DNA of 64,000 nucleotides, taken from Aldehydirespirator sp965261105. Lineage in GTDB: Bacteria; Actinomycetota; Acidimicrobiia; Acidimicrobiales; Aldehydirespiratoraceae. Both the position numbers and the translations under genes were made by a program. Of the stretch, positions 33,816-43,313 are shown one piece after another; positions within the stretch are counted from its first letter, which is position 1; the number at the start of each line of letters is the position of its first letter. Location: positions 1,178,001 through 1,242,000 of the forward strand of contig CBDHCM010000006.1 in assembly GCA_965261105.1 (NCBI GenBank), written 5' to 3'. Under the pieces are notes generated by a model. It had not been told where the DNA came from. It did not search any database and saw only the letters and a list, made by a program, of their open reading frames with translations.

Positions 33816-35414
33816 TCATCCCGACAGGGACGCGGCCGTGACTACTCTGAAGTCGCCCGCCGATGCCAAGGGGTCGTCCAGAGCGCCAGCGGGAAGATAG
33901 TCGGGAGCCATGCTGGCTCGGACGATCACAAGGTCCGAGTCCTCCAGCTCGTCGAGACGGCTCTCGTCCAGGGCCCACACCGGAACGTCCAGGTAGTACG
34001 AGGCCCACCTCGGCGTGGGAAGCCCCGGACCCGTCCAGACCAACTCGGCCCGGCGGGCGTCCTCGGTGGTAGCGGCTTCCTCGAGTGCCTCCCCGAGGCG
34101 TGCCGGGTCGGAGAGGTAGCGGTCCCGGGTGCCGCCGGCCACGACCGCGGCTGCGGTGGCCGCGATGACGGCCCCGGCAACCCACACCGCTGGCCTGCGA
34201 AGGCGCGCCGGCATGACTCGGCCAGCCGCGTCGAGCAGCGATGCCAACCCAATCGTCACCGGTGCCAGCCAGGGGAAGTTCCAAAGCCGGTGGGTCCAGG
34301 CGCCCTGCTGGAAGCCGAACGTCAGCGTGGCCGCCATAGCCAGTGTGATTGCTGTGGGCACACGGGTGCGGCGGTCGATCAGTCCGGCCAGCAGCGCCGG
34401 CGCCAGCAGTACGCGCAGCCAGGGCGGCACCATCAGCTCATCGGAGGCGAAGCTCCACTGTCGCGACAGGAACTGCCCGAAGCCGAACGACTGGCCGCCG
34501 CCAGCGGCGTCGCGGCCCGTCCTCACAGACACCTGGTCGCTGAGCTCTGCGACACCGCTGCCGTTGAGCAACCACGCCGCGGTGATGATTGCACCCACGA
34601 CAGAACCCACCACCAGTGCCGCCAGGGCAGGGGACCAGCCACTCGCCAACCATCTTCTAGGGCTCCGGAGCAATGCTTCCGTTGACACGGAGCCTGGGTC
34701 GTTAAGGCGCGAAGCGCGGCTGGCGAGAAGCCACAGCGCCAGCAGTGCGAGCGATGCCATTGCTATCCAGGACTGCGTCGCTGCCGCGGCCGCCAGCGCG
34801 CCGGTGCCGAGCAGGGCCCAGCGCGGCGGTCGCTGCGTGTTGCGGTGCCAGGCGACCGCCGCAGCCGACGCCACCAACAAAGAGAAGCCGACCCCGTTAC
34901 GCCCGTAGACATAGAAGAAGCCCGTGGAGGCCATGGCGCCGACCGCGAGCAGGGTGGGTCCCCAGCGAAGGCCGCAGCCGCGCAGCAGCGCGGCCATGAA
35001 GGCGATCGTGACCGCGCCGATGCAGAAGGCGGCAATGCGCAGGGCTGCCAGATTGTCGCCCAGTATCCCTACCGACGCTGCTGCGATGAAGGTCTGCAGC
35101 GGCGGGTGGTGCGCATAGGACAGGGCCGCAACCGGAGGGTCAGAGCGGGGCTCGACATCGAAACCGGTCCTCACGTAGGGGTCGGTGCGGGCTCCGAACC
35201 CCGACTCCACCGGCCCCAGCTCCCAGAAGTTTCGAGCTTGAAGGCCGGCGCGGCCCACCAGCCGGCCGTCGTCGCTGTTGCCGAGAGGCAGGTCTAGGTC
35301 GGGCAGCCACAGGACCAAGACCGCCAGACACACCAGCGCCACTGCGGTCCAGCCCGACCACATCCGCGCCAGGACAGGTCTGAGGCTGGCTGGGATCGCT
35401 CGAAGTCTCGTCAC
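33816..35414 (-). CDS. Multi-pass membrane glycosyltransferase (ArnT/PMT-like)
   Basis: A 532-residue integral membrane protein resembling GT39/GT83 lipid-linked sugar transferases. After the first helix (TAVALVCLAVLVLWLP) there is an extracytoplasmic loop with NSDDGRLVGRAGLQ and, later, SYAHHPPLQTFIAA, typical positions of acidic and His residues in the family. About ten further helices follow, then a soluble C-terminal region (ARRAELVWTGPGLPTPRWAS). The GTG at 35414 overlaps the stop of the PP-loop gene (GTGA), which decides the start; a longer frame upstream overlaps that gene and is not credible. Probably transfers a sugar from a polyprenyl carrier. Confidence 0.75.
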   Translation of the reverse strand: MTRLRAIPASLRPVLARMWSGWTAVALVCLAVLVLWLPDLDLPLGNSDDGRLVGRAGLQARNFWELGPVESGFGARTDPYVRTGFDVEPRSDPPVAALSYAHHPPLQTFIAAASVGILGDNLAALRIAAFCIGAVTIAFMAALLRGCGLRWGPTLLAVGAMASTGFFYVYGRNGVGFSLLVASAAAVAWHRNTQRPPRWALLGTGALAAAAATQSWIAMASLALLALWLLASRASRLNDPGSVSTEALLRSPRRWLASGWSPALAALVVGSVVGAIITAAWLLNGSGVAELSDQVSVRTGRDAAGGGQSFGFGQFLSRQWSFASDELMVPPWLRVLLAPALLAGLIDRRTRVPTAITLAMAATLTFGFQQGAWTHRLWNFPWLAPVTIGLASLLDAAGRVMPARLRRPAVWVAGAVIAATAAAVVAGGTRDRYLSDPARLGEALEEAATTEDARRAELVWTGPGLPTPRWASYYLDVPVWALDESRLDELEDSDLVIVRASMAPDYLPAGALDDPLASAGDFRVVTAASLSG

Positions 35415-36694
35415 GAGTCGTGCTGTGCTCTTGGGGCCCGGCGCTTCATTGAGGCGAATCGTCGCCCACTGCGGTAGCGGGCCCGCCGGGTCGCGTTCCA
35501 TGTCTCCAGTTCGGCAACATCCTCGGGCCGCATCGGGTCCAGATGCTCGAGTACACGCCCTCGGATCGTGGGCCGCCACCGGGCGTCGCAGAAGTCGAAT
35601 GTGGCGGTGTGCACCCTCAGCGGCCAGTCCGACTCGATCTTCTGCAGACCCTTGAGCCTGGACCTAATGAACCTGGGCAGTCCGTCGATTCTGCTGCGCG
35701 CGAACGAGAAGACATGGCCGTGGCTGAGGGGATCCCGCTCGAGATAGGCACGTGTGACGTCATTGTCATACGGAGCCCACTGCGGGCAGTGCCCGGGATC
35801 AACGACCGCTCGGACGACGTCCCTGCGGAGGCATTTCGGGCATTGGCGGCATGCACCTCCGTTCCGCTCCGTGCAGTAGAACACCTTCCCAGCCCGCATC
35901 AAGTCGAGTGAGAGCTCCATGGTGAGGAAGGCGCTGGCCCCGCAGACTGGAGAGAACACCGGTATTCCCACCGCGTTGAATGCGGACTGCCAGAAGTTTC
36001 CGGTGATTCCGTGCCAGTCCCGTGCCCTGAAGCGGTCCCAGTACTGGGTTCCTCCCCTGAGAAGAGTGCCTCCCAGAGTCGAGCCCATCAGAATGATGCC
36101 GAAGTCGTGGTCTGTGGCCATCAACAGCGTTGTGGCGAGCGCGCACGTCCACCCGTGCCAGCCTCCCGGCCTAGACACGTAACGCTGGTTGGTCGTCACA
36201 ACCCGCCCGCGGTCCAAGCCCATGTCATGAACGACCCTGTGCGTGTCCGACGGCACTAGCCGTCCCTCCCGCCAGTGGGCCTCATGGACGACGTACGCCT
36301 CGGGAAAGATCGTGCGGACGGCGCTGGAGTCGATCCCTCCGCCGAACGACAGCGCCATGTTCGACCCCGAGTACATCTCGGCGCTGGAATCAACGTTGTC
36401 GAACCTGAACTGGTTCCTGAAGTTGGGGTTTCGGAAAGCTTCCTCCAGCCGAGGCGACACCGGCATCGGGAACACGACCCGCTCGCCTACGAACGGGTAG
36501 AAGATGATCAGGCACAGCAGGCCCAGCAGATCGGGATGAATGTCGGTAACGCCATAGTCGAACTCAATGTCCTCGCCCGAATAGGTGATCGTCGTGCCGG
36601 AGCCTTCCTCTCTCGGTCCTTCGGTCCGGTCACCCTCCTCCAGAACGGCGCGAAGGGCGGTCCTGCCCCCGCTGGACGTGAACTCGAACCTCAA
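35411..36694 (-). CDS. PP-loop (adenine nucleotide alpha-hydrolase fold) protein in polysaccharide operon
   Basis: A 427-residue protein with the PP-loop signature SGGxDS in the form LSFGGGIDSSAVRTIFP (about residue 112-128), followed by TRRxxHDMGLD-type and QRYVSRPGG segments and a Cys cluster CRQCPKCLRR (about 280). PP-loop enzymes adenylate a substrate for amidation, thiolation or similar transfer. Related proteins occur in surface-polysaccharide clusters; the substrate is unknown. It starts at TTG 36694, 3 bp after the stop of the O-antigen-ligase-like gene, and its stop overlaps the membrane glycosyltransferase. It is therefore firmly part of the operon and may modify a sugar or nucleotide-sugar. 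Confidence 0.7.
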   Translation of the reverse strand: MRFEFTSSGGRTALRAVLEEGDRTEGPREEGSGTTITYSGEDIEFDYGVTDIHPDLLGLLCLIIFYPFVGERVVFPMPVSPRLEEAFRNPNFRNQFRFDNVDSSAEMYSGSNMALSFGGGIDSSAVRTIFPEAYVVHEAHWREGRLVPSDTHRVVHDMGLDRGRVVTTNQRYVSRPGGWHGWTCALATTLLMATDHDFGIILMGSTLGGTLLRGGTQYWDRFRARDWHGITGNFWQSAFNAVGIPVFSPVCGASAFLTMELSLDLMRAGKVFYCTERNGGACRQCPKCLRRDVVRAVVDPGHCPQWAPYDNDVTRAYLERDPLSHGHVFSFARSRIDGLPRFIRSRLKGLQKIESDWPLRVHTATFDFCDARWRPTIRGRVLEHLDPMRPEDVAELETWNATRRARYRSGRRFASMKRRAPRAQHDS

Positions 36695-36697
36695 GCC

Positions 36698-37951
36698 TCA
36701 GCCCAATGCCGCGTCGGCAGAGTTCTCGGCATCGGCCGAGCGTAGAGACGGGCCGCCGCACTTGCGGTGCGGGATCGGTCTCAAGGCCGCGGCCATCAGC
36801 AGCACCCATACGTAGGAGAACCACAGCACGAAGCTCTCGGTCACGTTCTCCACGAGCGCGAAGCCTACGACCGCGGCCCACATCCAAGAGTCGGCTCCGG
36901 GCCTGCGCCACAGGTGCAGGCCCGCGTTGCGGGCCGCCAGCACCACGATCACCGCGAACGGCACAGTTCCGATCAGGCCGAGCCCCAGGGCCACCTCCAT
37001 CAGGCTGTTGTGGGCGCTGCCCCTGCGCAGCAGGGCATGGTCGAGGAGCTCGGTCACGTCCCAGAACGCGTAGAAGCCATAGCCGGAGACCGGACGCTGC
37101 TGGATCCGGTCCCACACCAGACTCCAGATGTTGCGGCGCTGGCTGAACGTCGTGGCGTCCCAGAAGGCGGCCAGCGCCACAAGGGAGCCGACGGCTGCGG
37201 CTCCAGCGGCTGCGGCCAGCGCAGCTGTTGCCGGGACGCGGCCCCAGCGGCTCCGGACCCGGTGGTAGCCGACGGGCACAGTCGCCGCGGCGACCGCGAT
37301 CAGCAGGGCGATCCATGCCGTGCGGCTGCCCGCGCCGACCAGCGCGGCGATGCACAGCGCCGCGAGGCCTCCTCCCGCGATCCGGCCCCGCAGACCGCTC
37401 GTCGCCAGGTACCGGATCCCGACCAGAACGCCTAGGGCGGCCAGCGGGGCCAGGGAGTTGCGGTTCGTGTAAACGCCCTCCCAGTGGCGGTTGGAGTCGA
37501 GTCCCAGATCGGGCCGCAGCACAACCAGCACCATGCTGGCGGTGACCGCGACCCCGGTCACGCCGAACAGCACCGCTGCGGTGTCGTCGACATCGAGTTG
37601 GGCCACCACCCAGGCGAGCAGCGCCAGGCCCACGTACACCCCGGCCCGCCACGCGGTGGCGAAGGGCTCGACGCTCCAGACGGCCGAGACCACCGCGGCG
37701 AGCGAGTAGCACGCGATGGCGGCGCCGGCCGCCTTCTGCGAAGCGGCAAGCGGTGGGCGGACCGATCCCATGAAGCCGGTCGCGAACAGCACCGCCGATG
37801 CGATGGCCGCGGCCGCGAAGAAGGGCCACACGGCTGGGTCCTCCCACCGGCCGGAGCGGTCGAGCACGCTCTTCGAGAACAGGAACACGGGCCCGTTGGT
37901 CAACACGATGACGACGGTCGCCACCAGGGCCACTCGGAGCAGGCGGGTCAT
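36698..37951 (-). CDS. O-antigen ligase/polymerase-like (Wzy/WaaL) membrane protein
   Basis: A 417-residue protein with 10-12 transmembrane helices and the O-antigen-ligase domain pattern. It has YTNRNSLAPLAALGVLV, VGAGSRTAWIALL and, in the large loop, WSLVWDRIQQRPVSGYGFYA with HNSLMEVALGLGLIG containing the functional His. Members polymerise or ligate polysaccharide repeat units outside the membrane. It is strongly similar to the protein at 59298-60848; both share SQRR(N/T)IWSLVWDR and ENxTESFVLWFS. I used the ATG at 37951 (MTRLLRVALVATVVIVL); a GTG at 37987 would add 12 residues. Confidence 0.82.
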   Translation of the reverse strand: MTRLLRVALVATVVIVLTNGPVFLFSKSVLDRSGRWEDPAVWPFFAAAAIASAVLFATGFMGSVRPPLAASQKAAGAAIACYSLAAVVSAVWSVEPFATAWRAGVYVGLALLAWVVAQLDVDDTAAVLFGVTGVAVTASMVLVVLRPDLGLDSNRHWEGVYTNRNSLAPLAALGVLVGIRYLATSGLRGRIAGGGLAALCIAALVGAGSRTAWIALLIAVAAATVPVGYHRVRSRWGRVPATAALAAAAGAAAVGSLVALAAFWDATTFSQRRNIWSLVWDRIQQRPVSGYGFYAFWDVTELLDHALLRRGSAHNSLMEVALGLGLIGTVPFAVIVVLAARNAGLHLWRRPGADSWMWAAVVGFALVENVTESFVLWFSYVWVLLMAAALRPIPHRKCGGPSLRSADAENSADAALG

Positions 37952-38027
37952 TGGCGCCGCTGGCCCCACGTTCGGAAAGTGAGTCACTGCAGCCACTGAG
38001 GGATCGGCGCCTGCATCCGGGATCCGA

Positions 38028-39443
38028 TCACAAGATGCCGGCGAAGGCGAGGTCCAGTCCCTCGCGGGCATCCGCGGCGCGACCGGTGAAGTGCGACTCG
38101 TCGACGTCCCAGGTGTGGTTGTCGCCGTGTCGCACCCGCAAGTAGCCCCGACCGTGGGTGCGGTAGATCCTTCCGCCGATGCAGGTCACGTCGCGGGCCA
38201 GGTCGGTGTCGACATGGCGGGGCACCCGGCGCCAGCCCCCGGCCTGTGCCAGGTCGTGCCGGGAGATGAGCATGGCCCCCCCGCTCACTCCCGGATAGCC
38301 GAGGTAGCGCTCCCCGCGGCGTCCGAACATCCGCAGGGTGCGGTCCTGGCCGGCGACGTACACGTACTCCGCGCCCTTGGCCACCAGCTCCGCCTGCGAG
38401 TACTCGTGGGCCAGCACCAGGTCCCACAGATGGTGCGGGCTGTAGTAGTCGTCGTCGTCGAGCTTGGCGAGCAGGGTGCCGGTGGAGGCCGCCACCGCGG
38501 CGTTGAGCACCGCCCCCAGCGGCTCGGTGGAGGCGATTGGGGCGACCCGCACCGCAACGCCCGCCGCCTCGACGGCCCGGGCGATGGCGTCGTCGGCGAA
38601 ACCGCCGCCGTGGGGCGCTAGCACCAACTCGGTGGCGGGATAGGTCTGGGCTGCCACGGAGGCCACGGCCGCTTCGAGGCGTTCGGGCCGGTTGGTGGCC
38701 AGCAGAACCGAGACCGTGGGCGGGGAGGCCTCCCGCCCGGCTGCGGCGATGACCTGGCGGGCCCGGGCCCGCAGCGAGTGGTTGCGCAGCGCTGCGCGGC
38801 GCATTTCGATGCTGATCGCCTCGCGCTCGTGGGCGTCGGCGTCGGCGATGCGGTCGCCGTCGGCCATGAGGTTGTGCAGCTCTTCTCCCAGCAGCACTCG
38901 CAACTCGGGGTCGTGACCACCGATGCGAACCACCGCGCCGGTGGCGGCCCGCGCCGCCAGCGCCGCGGCCCGAAGGGCCGGTTCGGACTCGCCGGTCACA
39001 TCCGACGCGAGGACCGGCACGGCGTCGGGGGGCCTCCAACCGATCGGGTTTACCGACAGCGGATCGAATGCCGGGACCGACAGCTGCTTCGGAGCCGACG
39101 ACAGAACCACTATGGCGGCACCGGGCTGGGCGCCCCTGACAGTGCCGGGGGCGTCGATGACCACCACGTCGGCGTGCTCGGACCCGGATGCGGGCATCAC
39201 TCGCCCCGAGGCCGCGAACACGGCCTGCGCCCGCGGCCCGTCGGTGGCGATCTGCGCGCCGAGGGGGTATAGGGCCCTGCGGTGCCGGCCCGCGGCCCGG
39301 TCCCGGGCGAGCCCGGCCAGCCGCCGGGTCCGCAGCCGCAGGGCCCGAGCCAGCCACCGGGCCAGCGGACGGGCCTGGCCGGGGTTCTGCACCACTCGGC
39401 GGGCCCCGCTCGGCCTCTTAGAAGCCGGCGAACTGGAAGTCAC
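38028..39443 (-). CDS. GT2-family glycosyltransferase (single C-type domain)
   Basis: A 471-residue protein corresponding only to the C-terminal half of the two large double-domain glycosyltransferases in this operon. Shared blocks are YPLGAQIATDGPRAQAVFAA, RNHSLRARARQVI, VSVLLATNRPERLEAAVAS, LLAKLDDDDYYSPHHLWDL (metal site) and HGDNHTWDVDESHF near the end. The N-terminal 60 residues are basic. Its ATG lies inside the end of the upstream gene (26-bp overlap). It most likely adds a sugar to the same glycan. I infer that it arose by duplication and loss of the N-terminal GT2 domain. Confidence 0.83.
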   Translation of the reverse strand: MTSSSPASKRPSGARRVVQNPGQARPLARWLARALRLRTRRLAGLARDRAAGRHRRALYPLGAQIATDGPRAQAVFAASGRVMPASGSEHADVVVIDAPGTVRGAQPGAAIVVLSSAPKQLSVPAFDPLSVNPIGWRPPDAVPVLASDVTGESEPALRAAALAARAATGAVVRIGGHDPELRVLLGEELHNLMADGDRIADADAHEREAISIEMRRAALRNHSLRARARQVIAAAGREASPPTVSVLLATNRPERLEAAVASVAAQTYPATELVLAPHGGGFADDAIARAVEAAGVAVRVAPIASTEPLGAVLNAAVAASTGTLLAKLDDDDYYSPHHLWDLVLAHEYSQAELVAKGAEYVYVAGQDRTLRMFGRRGERYLGYPGVSGGAMLISRHDLAQAGGWRRVPRHVDTDLARDVTCIGGRIYRTHGRGYLRVRHGDNHTWDVDESHFTGRAADAREGLDLAFAGIL

Positions 39444-42342
39444 GGCCCTGCCTCATGTCGTTCGAGCGCCCCAGGAAGAAGTTGTCGTCGATGGTCCAGG
39501 TGTGCTCGTCGCCGTGGCGAACCCGCAGATACCCGGCTCCGTGGGTCCAATAAATGTTGCCGCCCACCTGGACCACGTCGCGGGCTAGGCAGATGTCGAC
39601 GCTGCGGGGGACTCTCCGCCAGCCTCCGGCGGCGTCCAGGTCCTGGCGGGAGATCAGGAGCACCCCGCCGGAAACCACCGGATGGGGCACGAAGCGCTCC
39701 CGCATCTTGTCTACCCGCACCGTGCTGTTTCGCTGCGACAGGTAGACGTACTCCGCGGCCTTGGCCACCAGCGTCGCTCCCGAGTACTCGCGGGCCAGCA
39801 CCAGGTCCCAGACATGGTCGGCGCTGTAGTAGTCGTCGTCGTCGAACTTGGTGAGCAGAGTCCCCGAGGAGGCCGACACAGCCGCGTTGAGCACCTCTCC
39901 CAGCCTCTTGTTCGCCTCCACCCTTACTATCCGCATCTCGCAGTCAAGACTCGCCGCGACGGCCCTCACGGCAGCGTCGGAACCGAATCCGTCGCCGTGC
40001 AGCGCCACCACGAGCTCCAGCCGCGGGTAGTTCTGGGCCCGGACAGCGTCCAGCGCGGCGTCGAGCAGTTCGGGCCGCCGGGTGGCGAGCAGCACCGACA
40101 CCTCCGGGGGCGGCGCCTCGATGCCTCGCGTCTGGAGGATCTGGCGGCCGCGGGCCCGCAGTGAGTGGTCGCGCAGGGCCAGCCTGCGCATGGCGATGCT
40201 GAGCTGCTCGCGCTCGCCGACGTCCGCTCCGGATACGGCGTCGCCGGACATGAGATCGTGCAGTTCGGCTCCCAGGCACTCGACCAGAGCGGGATCGCTT
40301 CGGGTGAGTCGCACCAGAACGCCTGTGGCGGCCAAGGCGGCCAGCGTGCCGGCCCGTTGGGCGGCATCGCCCAGGCCTGCGCCCGAATCCTCGATGTGGT
40401 GCAGTCTCCGCAGGTTGTTGATCAGGTTCCTTTCAAGGTGCAGGAACGGCGGCGCGGTTGAGGGAGGCTGCCACACCGACTGCAGTGTGGCCGACGCCTG
40501 CTCGTGCTCGGGCTTCCAGTCGACCGGATTGATGGCGGTCGGGTCGAACGCGGGCACCGCGAGCCGGAGGTGCAGCTCGCTGAGAACGGCCACCGCGGGC
40601 CGCGACGCTCCGTTGGCGGCCGTCTCCAGGGCCTGGCCGGCCTCGTGCGTGTCGACGACCAGCAGATCGATGTGACGATTGCCGGTGGGAGCGCCCACAC
40701 GGGCTGACGCGGCGAACACTGCAGCGGCCCGATCCCCGAAGGCGGCTATCTCCGCTCCCAGGGGATATCTCGCCAGGCGCGAGCGGTCGATTCCGGGAGG
40801 TGCCTGCATCGCTCGCCTCGCCGTGGCTCGACGACGCGCTGCGCCGACCAGCCATGTCAGCAGGCGCCAGGCGTCTTTGGGGCGGCGGACCCTGGCCGCC
40901 CTGCCCAGCACGGCCCTCGCATAGCGCACCAGCTTGCCGCCGACGGCCGCAGCCGCCGCGGCTCTCGACCGCTGGCCGGTCTCACCGCCGCTGTCCCGCG
41001 CTGGCCGCGGGTCGGCCTCGAGGGTCCAGCCGTCCAGGTCGACAACCTCGCCGACCTCCTCGACCCGCACACCGCGGCGCAGGGCGCGCTGCAGCGCCCA
41101 CGAGCGCGTGATCGTGGTCCGGTGGCCCGACTTGAGCCGGGCTTGTCCGGCCGCGGCGGTGCCCAGCTGCCGGCGCAGGCGTCCGATCATGAAGGATGCC
41201 ACCGGTGCACCGGCGGGGATCGTGATGTGGAAGCGTGTCGAACCGAACTCGGCCGCAGCCCCGCCCGCGGGGCCGAAGCGGACCCTGTGGTCCGGGTCGA
41301 GATGGCTGTGAAGCCAGTCGAGCCCGCCGTCGGGATGCTCCTCGACCCACACGGCGAGGTCTCTCACCTTGCTCGCCAGCACCCGCTGCACGGTCTCCAG
41401 GATCTCCTGCTGGCTGGCGCCGTCCGTCGGGACGCTCACCACGAACCTGGGCACTGCGAAGGACCGGCCGTCGGTGGCACCGCGGGGTCGCCCGTGCGGT
41501 ATGAGGTTCAGGAGCTTGCCCTGCATATGGGCCAGGCTGAGCTTCTCCTCCTCACTGATCCGGGCGCCGGGACCCTGGTGCCAGCACAGAGCGCCCCTGT
41601 CGGGCGCCAGGACCGCCCCCAGTGCCAGCGCCCGGTATCCGAACTCCTGATCCTCGGCTCCCCACTGGTTGAAAGACTCGTCGAACCGGCCCGCCGCCGC
41701 GAAGAAGTCGGCGGAGACGCCCAGGTTGCCGCTGGTCACCGCCCGGAAGATGTGGTCGTCGCCGGTAGTGAGGAAGTCGGTGCGGGCCATGCGACTCTCT
41801 ATCCACTGGGGTTCTTCGACCGGACGCTCCGCAAAGAGCGCCGCCAGCGATCCAGGCCTCGAGCGCACCGCCTCCGCGCTGATCCCGGACACGTCGACGT
41901 GCTTGCGGAACCCCAGCGTCACCACGTCGCATGCGACGTGGTGCCATCGGGCGTGAGACTTGAGCCATTCGGCCTCGGGCACCATGTCGCAGTCGAGGAA
42001 CAGCAGGATCTCGCCCGAGGCCGCCTGGGCGCCGTTGTTGCGGGCACGGGCTGCGCCGAACCCCCGATCAGGCTGATGGATCACCTTCACGCGCAGCGGC
42101 GTGGGCTCATCGAGGCGCAGCGGGGTCGACGAGCCGTCGTCCACCACGATCACATCGAAGAGCTCGCGGGGGTAGGTCTGGCGCTCGAGGCCCGCCAGCG
42201 TCAACGCCAGCGCCTCGGGTGCCTGGTAGTAGGGGATCACGACGCTGACGCGCAGATCCGGCTCGAAGGCGTCGACGGGCGCCACGGGCAGCGAGCGCCA
42301 GTCATTGCCCCGCACACCGGCCGGCGGGGGCTTGGTGCTCAT
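39418..42342 (-). CDS. Double-domain GT2 glycosyltransferase
   Basis: A 974-residue protein with two GT2-type domains. N-terminal: VSVVIPYYQAPEALALTL, VIVVDDGSST, LLFLDCDMVPEAEW and NQWGAEDQEFGYRALALG, the last like the acceptor motif of galactosyltransferases. C-terminal (from about 690): VSVLLATRRPELLDAAL, LLTKFDDDDYYSADHVWD and HGDEHTWTIDDNFF. The middle is basic and helical but lacks the 18-residue tandem repeats of its paralogue at 30546-33773. It is the first gene of the minus-strand polysaccharide operon, divergent from the ABC exporter with only 68 bp between start codons. It could add two sugars in one polypeptide (inference). Confidence 0.85.
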   Translation of the reverse strand: MSTKPPPAGVRGNDWRSLPVAPVDAFEPDLRVSVVIPYYQAPEALALTLAGLERQTYPRELFDVIVVDDGSSTPLRLDEPTPLRVKVIHQPDRGFGAARARNNGAQAASGEILLFLDCDMVPEAEWLKSHARWHHVACDVVTLGFRKHVDVSGISAEAVRSRPGSLAALFAERPVEEPQWIESRMARTDFLTTGDDHIFRAVTSGNLGVSADFFAAAGRFDESFNQWGAEDQEFGYRALALGAVLAPDRGALCWHQGPGARISEEEKLSLAHMQGKLLNLIPHGRPRGATDGRSFAVPRFVVSVPTDGASQQEILETVQRVLASKVRDLAVWVEEHPDGGLDWLHSHLDPDHRVRFGPAGGAAAEFGSTRFHITIPAGAPVASFMIGRLRRQLGTAAAGQARLKSGHRTTITRSWALQRALRRGVRVEEVGEVVDLDGWTLEADPRPARDSGGETGQRSRAAAAAAVGGKLVRYARAVLGRAARVRRPKDAWRLLTWLVGAARRRATARRAMQAPPGIDRSRLARYPLGAEIAAFGDRAAAVFAASARVGAPTGNRHIDLLVVDTHEAGQALETAANGASRPAVAVLSELHLRLAVPAFDPTAINPVDWKPEHEQASATLQSVWQPPSTAPPFLHLERNLINNLRRLHHIEDSGAGLGDAAQRAGTLAALAATGVLVRLTRSDPALVECLGAELHDLMSGDAVSGADVGEREQLSIAMRRLALRDHSLRARGRQILQTRGIEAPPPEVSVLLATRRPELLDAALDAVRAQNYPRLELVVALHGDGFGSDAAVRAVAASLDCEMRIVRVEANKRLGEVLNAAVSASSGTLLTKFDDDDYYSADHVWDLVLAREYSGATLVAKAAEYVYLSQRNSTVRVDKMRERFVPHPVVSGGVLLISRQDLDAAGGWRRVPRSVDICLARDVVQVGGNIYWTHGAGYLRVRHGDEHTWTIDDNFFLGRSNDMRQGRDFQFAGF

Positions 42343-42410
42343 CGGCCGGGGTCTCCGGGTACGGCGCGTGGGGCCGGCTGGTGCGAACTCAACACAGTGA
42401 CAATCGTAGG

Positions 42411-43313
42411 ATGAGGTTCGTGGACGACGCGACCTCAGCCGCCCCCGGGCCCGAGCGGCCCGTGAGCGCAGCGAACAAGAGCGGGGAACCCCACGATGCC
42501 CGCCGCCTCGTCGATCTGACGGCCGCGCCCTCTGTCGGGTCGTACTTGCGCGACGTCTGGCGCCGCCGCGAGTTCGCGGTGGTTGTGCCGGCCCAGGATC
42601 TGCGCGCCCAGAACATGGACACCGCTCTGGGCCAGCTGTGGCACTTGCTGAACCCGGCCCTGCTGGTGGCGGTGTACTTCCTCATCTTCGGTGTGTTGCT
42701 TGACACCCGCCGCGGGGTGGACAACTTCCTGGGCTTCCTGATAGTGGGCGTGGTGCTGTTCCATCTGATCCAGCGGGTGGTGCAGGACGCGGCGGTGTGC
42801 ATCGTGCGCAACCTGAGCCTGATCCGATCCATCCAGTTCCCCCGCATCCTGCTGCCGCTGGCCACAGTGAACGGGCAGACCCTTGCGTTCGTGCCCGCGC
42901 TGGCGGTAGCGCTGCTGACCTTGCTGGCCACCGGGGAGCGTCCCACGCCTCGATGGCTGCTGCTGGCCGCGGTGCTGGTTGCGGTGTATGTGTTCAACCT
43001 CGGGGCCGCGCTGGTAGTGGCCCGGGTCGGAGCGTCGGTGCGGGACCTCCAGAGGCTGCTGCCGCACCTGCTGCGCTTGCTGTTCTATGCCTCGGGGGTG
43101 ATCTTCAGCGTCGAGGCTTTCGTATCCAGCGAGGCTTGGCGCAGGGCCTTCGCCATCAACCCGGTGTACGACATCATCACCTGCGCCCGCTGGTGCCTGA
43201 TCGGCACGGCCGCCGACCGGTCGGTGGTGATCGGGCTGGTCGCCTGGTGCGCGGTGCTCCCCGTGGTCGGCTTGCTCGCATTCCGCCGCGGGGAGAGGAG
43301 GTTCGGGTCGTGA
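42411..43313 (+). CDS. ABC-2 polysaccharide exporter permease (Wzm-like)
   Basis: A 300-residue membrane subunit with six hydrophobic helices after a 50-residue cytoplasmic N-terminus. Characteristic segments are LRAQNMDTALGQLWHLLNPA, VGVVLFHLIQRVVQDAA and RDLQRLLPHLLRLLFYASGV. Its gene overlaps the ATPase gene by 4 nt (GTGA). The N-terminal residues PERPVSAANKSG are encoded by a 37-bp sequence that also occurs, identical, in an intergenic region at 29106. The true start may therefore be later, for example GTG at 42462. Confidence 0.85.
   Translation: MRFVDDATSAAPGPERPVSAANKSGEPHDARRLVDLTAAPSVGSYLRDVWRRREFAVVVPAQDLRAQNMDTALGQLWHLLNPALLVAVYFLIFGVLLDTRRGVDNFLGFLIVGVVLFHLIQRVVQDAAVCIVRNLSLIRSIQFPRILLPLATVNGQTLAFVPALAVALLTLLATGERPTPRWLLLAAVLVAVYVFNLGAALVVARVGASVRDLQRLLPHLLRLLFYASGVIFSVEAFVSSEAWRRAFAINPVYDIITCARWCLIGTAADRSVVIGLVAWCAVLPVVGLLAFRRGERRFGS
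42448..42484 (+). repeat. 37-bp dispersed repeat, copy 2
   Basis: Identical to 29106-29142. This copy is inside the annotated 5' end of the exporter permease gene, where it reads ERPVSAANKS. Confidence 0.8.
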
